Shown: in pieces, positions 45,079 to 47,342 of the stretch
Numbering within the stretch: the first letter of the stretch is position 1
Layout of the letters: every line of letters starts with the position of its first letter
Source of the DNA: Acidothermus sp.
GTDB lineage: Bacteria > Actinomycetota > Actinomycetes > Acidothermales > Acidothermaceae
Direction: 5' to 3'
Assembly: GCA_023512015.1 (NCBI GenBank)
Contig: JAIMAI010000017.1
Span: forward strand, 1-47,342
DNA: 47,342 bases
Translations under genes and position numbers: made by a program
Notes under the pieces: generated by a model
Told to the model about the DNA's origin: nothing
Database searches by the model: none
The model's input: the letters and a program-made list of their open reading frames with translations, nothing else

Positions 45079-45443
45079 CAGCAGACCCCGGCCAAGTATT
45101 CGATGAACGGCGGACCTTGAGGGGGTTGGAAAACACTCACCACGTCGAAACGGATCGCGGCGAAATGCTGCTGAGGCTCTTGTTCTGCCAGCCACCGAAT
45201 CGCCAGCCGCCGGAGGCGAGCGATTTTACTCGCCGTCACGGCCTCGACCGGGGCGCCGAAAGCGGTGCTCCGCCTGGTCTTCACTTCGCAGACGACGAGG
45301 ACGTCGCCGTCTCGGGCGAAGATATCGACCTCGCCCTCGCGGCATCGCCAATTTCGTGCTAGGACCCGTATTCCGCGGCCCGTCAGGTAACGCACGGCGA
45401 GGTCCTCACCGAAAACCCCGAGCCCTCGCGGGGTGTTGTCCAC
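45078..45443 (-). CDS. yraN: UPF0102 / YraN-family putative endonuclease
   Basis: This 121-residue protein belongs to UPF0102, with a restriction-endonuclease-like core: GEDLAVRYLTGRGIRVLARNW, GEVDIFARDGDVLVVCEVKTRR (Asp and Glu-x-Lys catalytic set) and AIRFDVV. The biological role is not settled; it is usually next to comM and dprA. The GTG at 45443 has GGAGG 8 nt upstream and is preferred over an in-frame start 54 nt earlier. Confidence 0.9.
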   Translation of the reverse strand: MDNTPRGLGVFGEDLAVRYLTGRGIRVLARNWRCREGEVDIFARDGDVLVVCEVKTRRSTAFGAPVEAVTASKIARLRRLAIRWLAEQEPQQHFAAIRFDVVSVFQPPQGPPFIEYLAGVC

Positions 45444-45635
45444 GCTGACCACCTCCGCCGTCCAGCCTGGAGCCGGACGACGAAGAGGGCGACGCACGCG
45501 ACGGCGGCTGTGGACGAGCTACCGGAGCCTTGGGGAAAACGTAGCCGGGCGATCGTTAAGAAAACGCGGCGGGGCGGGCCACGGGAAAGCGCGGCAACGC
45601 GCACTGTGGAGAAAAAGCGGCCGAAACGACCGACA

Positions 45636-45689
45636 TTCAACCGGCGGAAGTCAAACGGCGGAAATTCAACCGGCGAGAATTCAGCCGGC
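45636..45689. repeat. Short tandem repeats (about 15 bp) after the DUF2469 gene
   Basis: Units beginning TTCAACCGGCGGAAG lie at 45636-45650, 45651-45664 (one base shorter), 45665-45679 and a partial copy at 45680-45689. The last overlaps the DUF2469 stop codon. The units differ at a few bases. They fill part of the 237-nt gap between yraN and DUF2469, which otherwise shows no gene. Confidence 0.7.
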
Positions 45690-45992
45690 CCCGGGAATCT
45701 GCAGGTCGCTCTTGGCCAATTCCTCGATGTTGACGTCCTTGAACGTTACGACTTTCACGTTCTTCACCAGCCGCTGAGGTCGGTACATGTCCCACACCCA
45801 GGCATCCGACATCGTGATCTCGAAGAAGACCTCGCCCCCCACGTTCCGAACGTCGAGGGTGTACTCGTTGGTCAGGTAGAAACGCCGCTCTGTTTCGATC
45901 ACGTAGCGGAAGAGCCCGACGACGTCCCGATACTCCCGGTAGAGCTGCAGCTCCATGTCGGTCTCGTAGTTCTCGAGATCCTCAGCGCTCAT
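45681..45992 (-). CDS. DUF2469 domain protein
   Basis: This 103-residue protein, [20 protein letters not shown] and onward, is the actinobacterial DUF2469 family always found beside rnhB. No enzymatic motif is visible, and its role is unknown. The ATG overlaps the rnhB stop (ATGA). It is highly conserved in length and sequence across actinobacteria, which supports an essential or structural role. Confidence 0.95.
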   Translation of the reverse strand: MSAEDLENYETDMELQLYREYRDVVGLFRYVIETERRFYLTNEYTLDVRNVGGEVFFEITMSDAWVWDMYRPQRLVKNVKVVTFKDVNIEELAKSDLQIPGAG

Positions 45993-46849
45993 CGGATCTC
46001 CAGCGGCTGGGTGATGGCACGATGCACCCTCTCATTGTCGCGCAGCTCGACGGCCCGATCGGCCTCTCGATCCGGCATCTCGTCGATCTCCACGACGGCC
46101 CGCCCGGCGACGTTGCGCACGGTGACGAAGCACCGCCGATGGTGCGGACACGGCCCGTAGCGGGCGAGCGCCTCCCGATGAGCTGCCGTCACGTAGCCCT
46201 TGTGCCCGGCGAAGTCGTACATCGGGAAGCTGTCGTGCAGCTCCACCATGATCCGATCCCGGGTCACTTTCGCGATCACCGACGCGGCCGCGATGCAGGC
46301 CACCACCTCGTCTCCCTTGGGTACCGCGAGTCCGGGCGCGGCGAGCCCGCCCACAGGGAAGCCATCGGTGAGGACGTAGGCCGGGGGAACCGCCAGGTCG
46401 GCGACCGCGCGGCGCATCGCCTCGACGTTCGCGACGTGCAAACCCAGGCGATCGAGTTCGGCTGCTGGGACGACGACCACCGACCACGCCAAGGCGGTAC
46501 GGACGATGGCGTCGTACATCCGCTCCCGCGCCGCCGGGGTGAGTTGTTTGGAATCCGCCAGCCCCCGCAGCGCCGCAGGACGCCGCGGCGGCAGGATCAC
46601 CGCACCGACGACGAGGGGGCCGGCGCAGGCGCCGCGACCTGCTTCGTCCACACCCGCGACCGGCGTCAAGCCGGCCCGAGCCAGGGCGCGCTCGTAGGCG
46701 AAGAGATCGGGTCGTGCGCTGTGGCGGTCACCACCCGGGCGGGAGCCCACGCGACCATGGCCCGGCTGCGAGTGCGGGCGGGCGCGAGCCACCCCCGCGT
46801 CGACTCCGGGTCGGCGGCCAGCGGGGCTGGTTGCCGTCGTCCGCCGCAT
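45989..46849 (-). CDS. rnhB: Ribonuclease HII
   Basis: RNase HII removes ribonucleotides from DNA. The core motifs are [19 protein letters not shown] (catalytic Asp68 and Glu69), [20 protein letters not shown] and [14 protein letters not shown]. The 286-residue product has about 45 extra N-terminal residues rich in Arg and Gly. The ATG at 46849 lacks a ribosome site; TAGAGT 8 nt before it suggests a leaderless mRNA, although a longer frame is open upstream. It follows lepB by 11 nt. Confidence 0.95.
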   Translation of the reverse strand: MRRTTATSPAGRRPGVDAGVARARPHSQPGHGRVGSRPGGDRHSARPDLFAYERALARAGLTPVAGVDEAGRGACAGPLVVGAVILPPRRPAALRGLADSKQLTPAARERMYDAIVRTALAWSVVVVPAAELDRLGLHVANVEAMRRAVADLAVPPAYVLTDGFPVGGLAAPGLAVPKGDEVVACIAAASVIAKVTRDRIMVELHDSFPMYDFAGHKGYVTAAHREALARYGPCPHHRRCFVTVRNVAGRAVVEIDEMPDREADRAVELRDNERVHRAITQPLEIR

Positions 46850-46860
46850 GGTTCGCCACT

Positions 46861-47342
46861 CTAAGACCGGGTCGGGGTGCGTTCGTCGAGCACGCTCCTC
46901 CAGCGCCGGCGGCGAAAACGCCACACGGCAAGGGGCAGGACGGCCCCTCCGCCGACGAGCAGCGGTAGCGGCGAGGACGCCGGAGCCACCGGCTGATCCG
47001 CCACGGCATTGGACGGCGGTGGCAGCGCGTGGTAGGAGCGCGGAATGGAGAGCAGCCGCCAGTGGGACACCGGCCAGACCACGACAAAAGCCCGCCCTAT
47101 GATCTTGTCTTCGGGGATGGTGCCCCCGCCGGGGTCGCCGAGATGCGCCCGGGAATCCGCCGAGTCATCCCGATGATCACCTTCGACCCAGACCCTGCCC
47201 GGCGGAACAACGATGTCGAACCGGCTCCCCGGCCCGACCAGGTTCACCGCGGTGGTCGCGGGCTCGGCAGGGCGGCCGGAGGCGAGATAGTCCTCGTCCA
47301 ACGGGACCCCGTTGACCAGGATGCGCCCCGCCGAATCGCAAC
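46861..47342 (-). CDS. lepB: Signal peptidase I, C-terminal part (cut by window edge)
   Basis: The frame reads in from the window edge as [20 protein letters not shown] and continues to box E-like [15 protein letters not shown], then [14 protein letters not shown]. These are S26 signal peptidase motifs; the catalytic Ser and Lys lie outside the window. The C-terminal end has a hydrophobic segment ([14 protein letters not shown]) followed by Arg residues, a second membrane anchor seen in many actinobacterial SPases. About 159 residues are visible. Confidence 0.93.
   Translation of the reverse strand, partial: CDSAGRILVNGVPLDEDYLASGRPAEPATTAVNLVGPGSRFDIVVPPGRVWVEGDHRDDSADSRAHLGDPGGGTIPEDKIIGRAFVVVWPVSHWRLLSIPRSYHALPPPSNAVADQPVAPASSPLPLLVGGGAVLPLAVWRFRRRRWRSVLDERTPTRS

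Overview
The window is high-GC DNA from the chromosome of an actinobacterium. Three things point there: the conserved gene order lepB-rnhB-DUF2469-yraN-comM-dprA-xerC-whiG-rpsB-tsf-pyrH-frr-cdsA and dxr-rseP-ispG-GNAT; frequent GTG starts; and several genes that look leaderless (a TANNNT box 6-8 nt before the start codon and no Shine-Dalgarno). The order or genus cannot be fixed from the sequence alone.

Layout. (1) 1-4943: a type II-C CRISPR-Cas locus. A partial array (36-bp repeats, 30-bp spacers) is followed by cas2, cas1 and a compact cas9 on the minus strand. A tracrRNA gene with its own promoter and terminator lies on the plus strand upstream of cas9. (2) 4944-11891, minus strand: a DUF4081-type acetyltransferase, ispG, rseP, dxr and an MMPL exporter. 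(3) 11892-19833, minus strand, accessory: an ACT-domain protein, a Gfo/Idh/MocA oxidoreductase, a three-gene ABC importer of the FbpABC type, a HAD hydrolase and an RNase J-like beta-CASP protein. (4) 20012-29719, plus strand, accessory: a SorC-family regulator, a homoserine-dehydrogenase-like/SAF protein of the DXR-II (DRL) superfamily, a degenerate IspD paralog, a small zinc-ribbon protein, a TPP-dependent 2-oxoacid dehydrogenase (E1alpha, E1beta, E2), a canonical IspD, a second copy of the zinc-ribbon protein, and a PiT/DUF47 phosphate-transport pair. (5) 29737-47342: housekeeping genes (rlmN, glyA, cdsA, frr, pyrH, tsf, rpsB, an M23 peptidase, ctpE, whiG, xerC, dprA, comM, yraN, DUF2469, rnhB, partial lepB).

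The most unusual part is region 4. An ispD-like gene followed by a CxxC...CxxC small protein occurs twice, on either side of the 2-oxoacid dehydrogenase genes. The first IspD copy has lost the catalytic Arg and both Lys that the second keeps. The same direct-repeat operator (ATGTGAYG twice, 19 bp apart) lies before both the sorC-led and the E1alpha-led operons, so one SorC regulator probably controls both. The canonical MEP-pathway genes dxr and ispG lie in the same window, so this cluster looks like a separate, sugar-phosphate-regulated pathway built from MEP-like enzymes. Its substrate cannot be read from the sequence.

In the CRISPR locus every repeat carries a promoter-like pair (TTGCCG-N16-TACAAT), which suggests that each crRNA may be transcribed from its own repeat. 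The tracrRNA anti-repeat pairs with the whole repeat and fixes the array orientation as plus strand.
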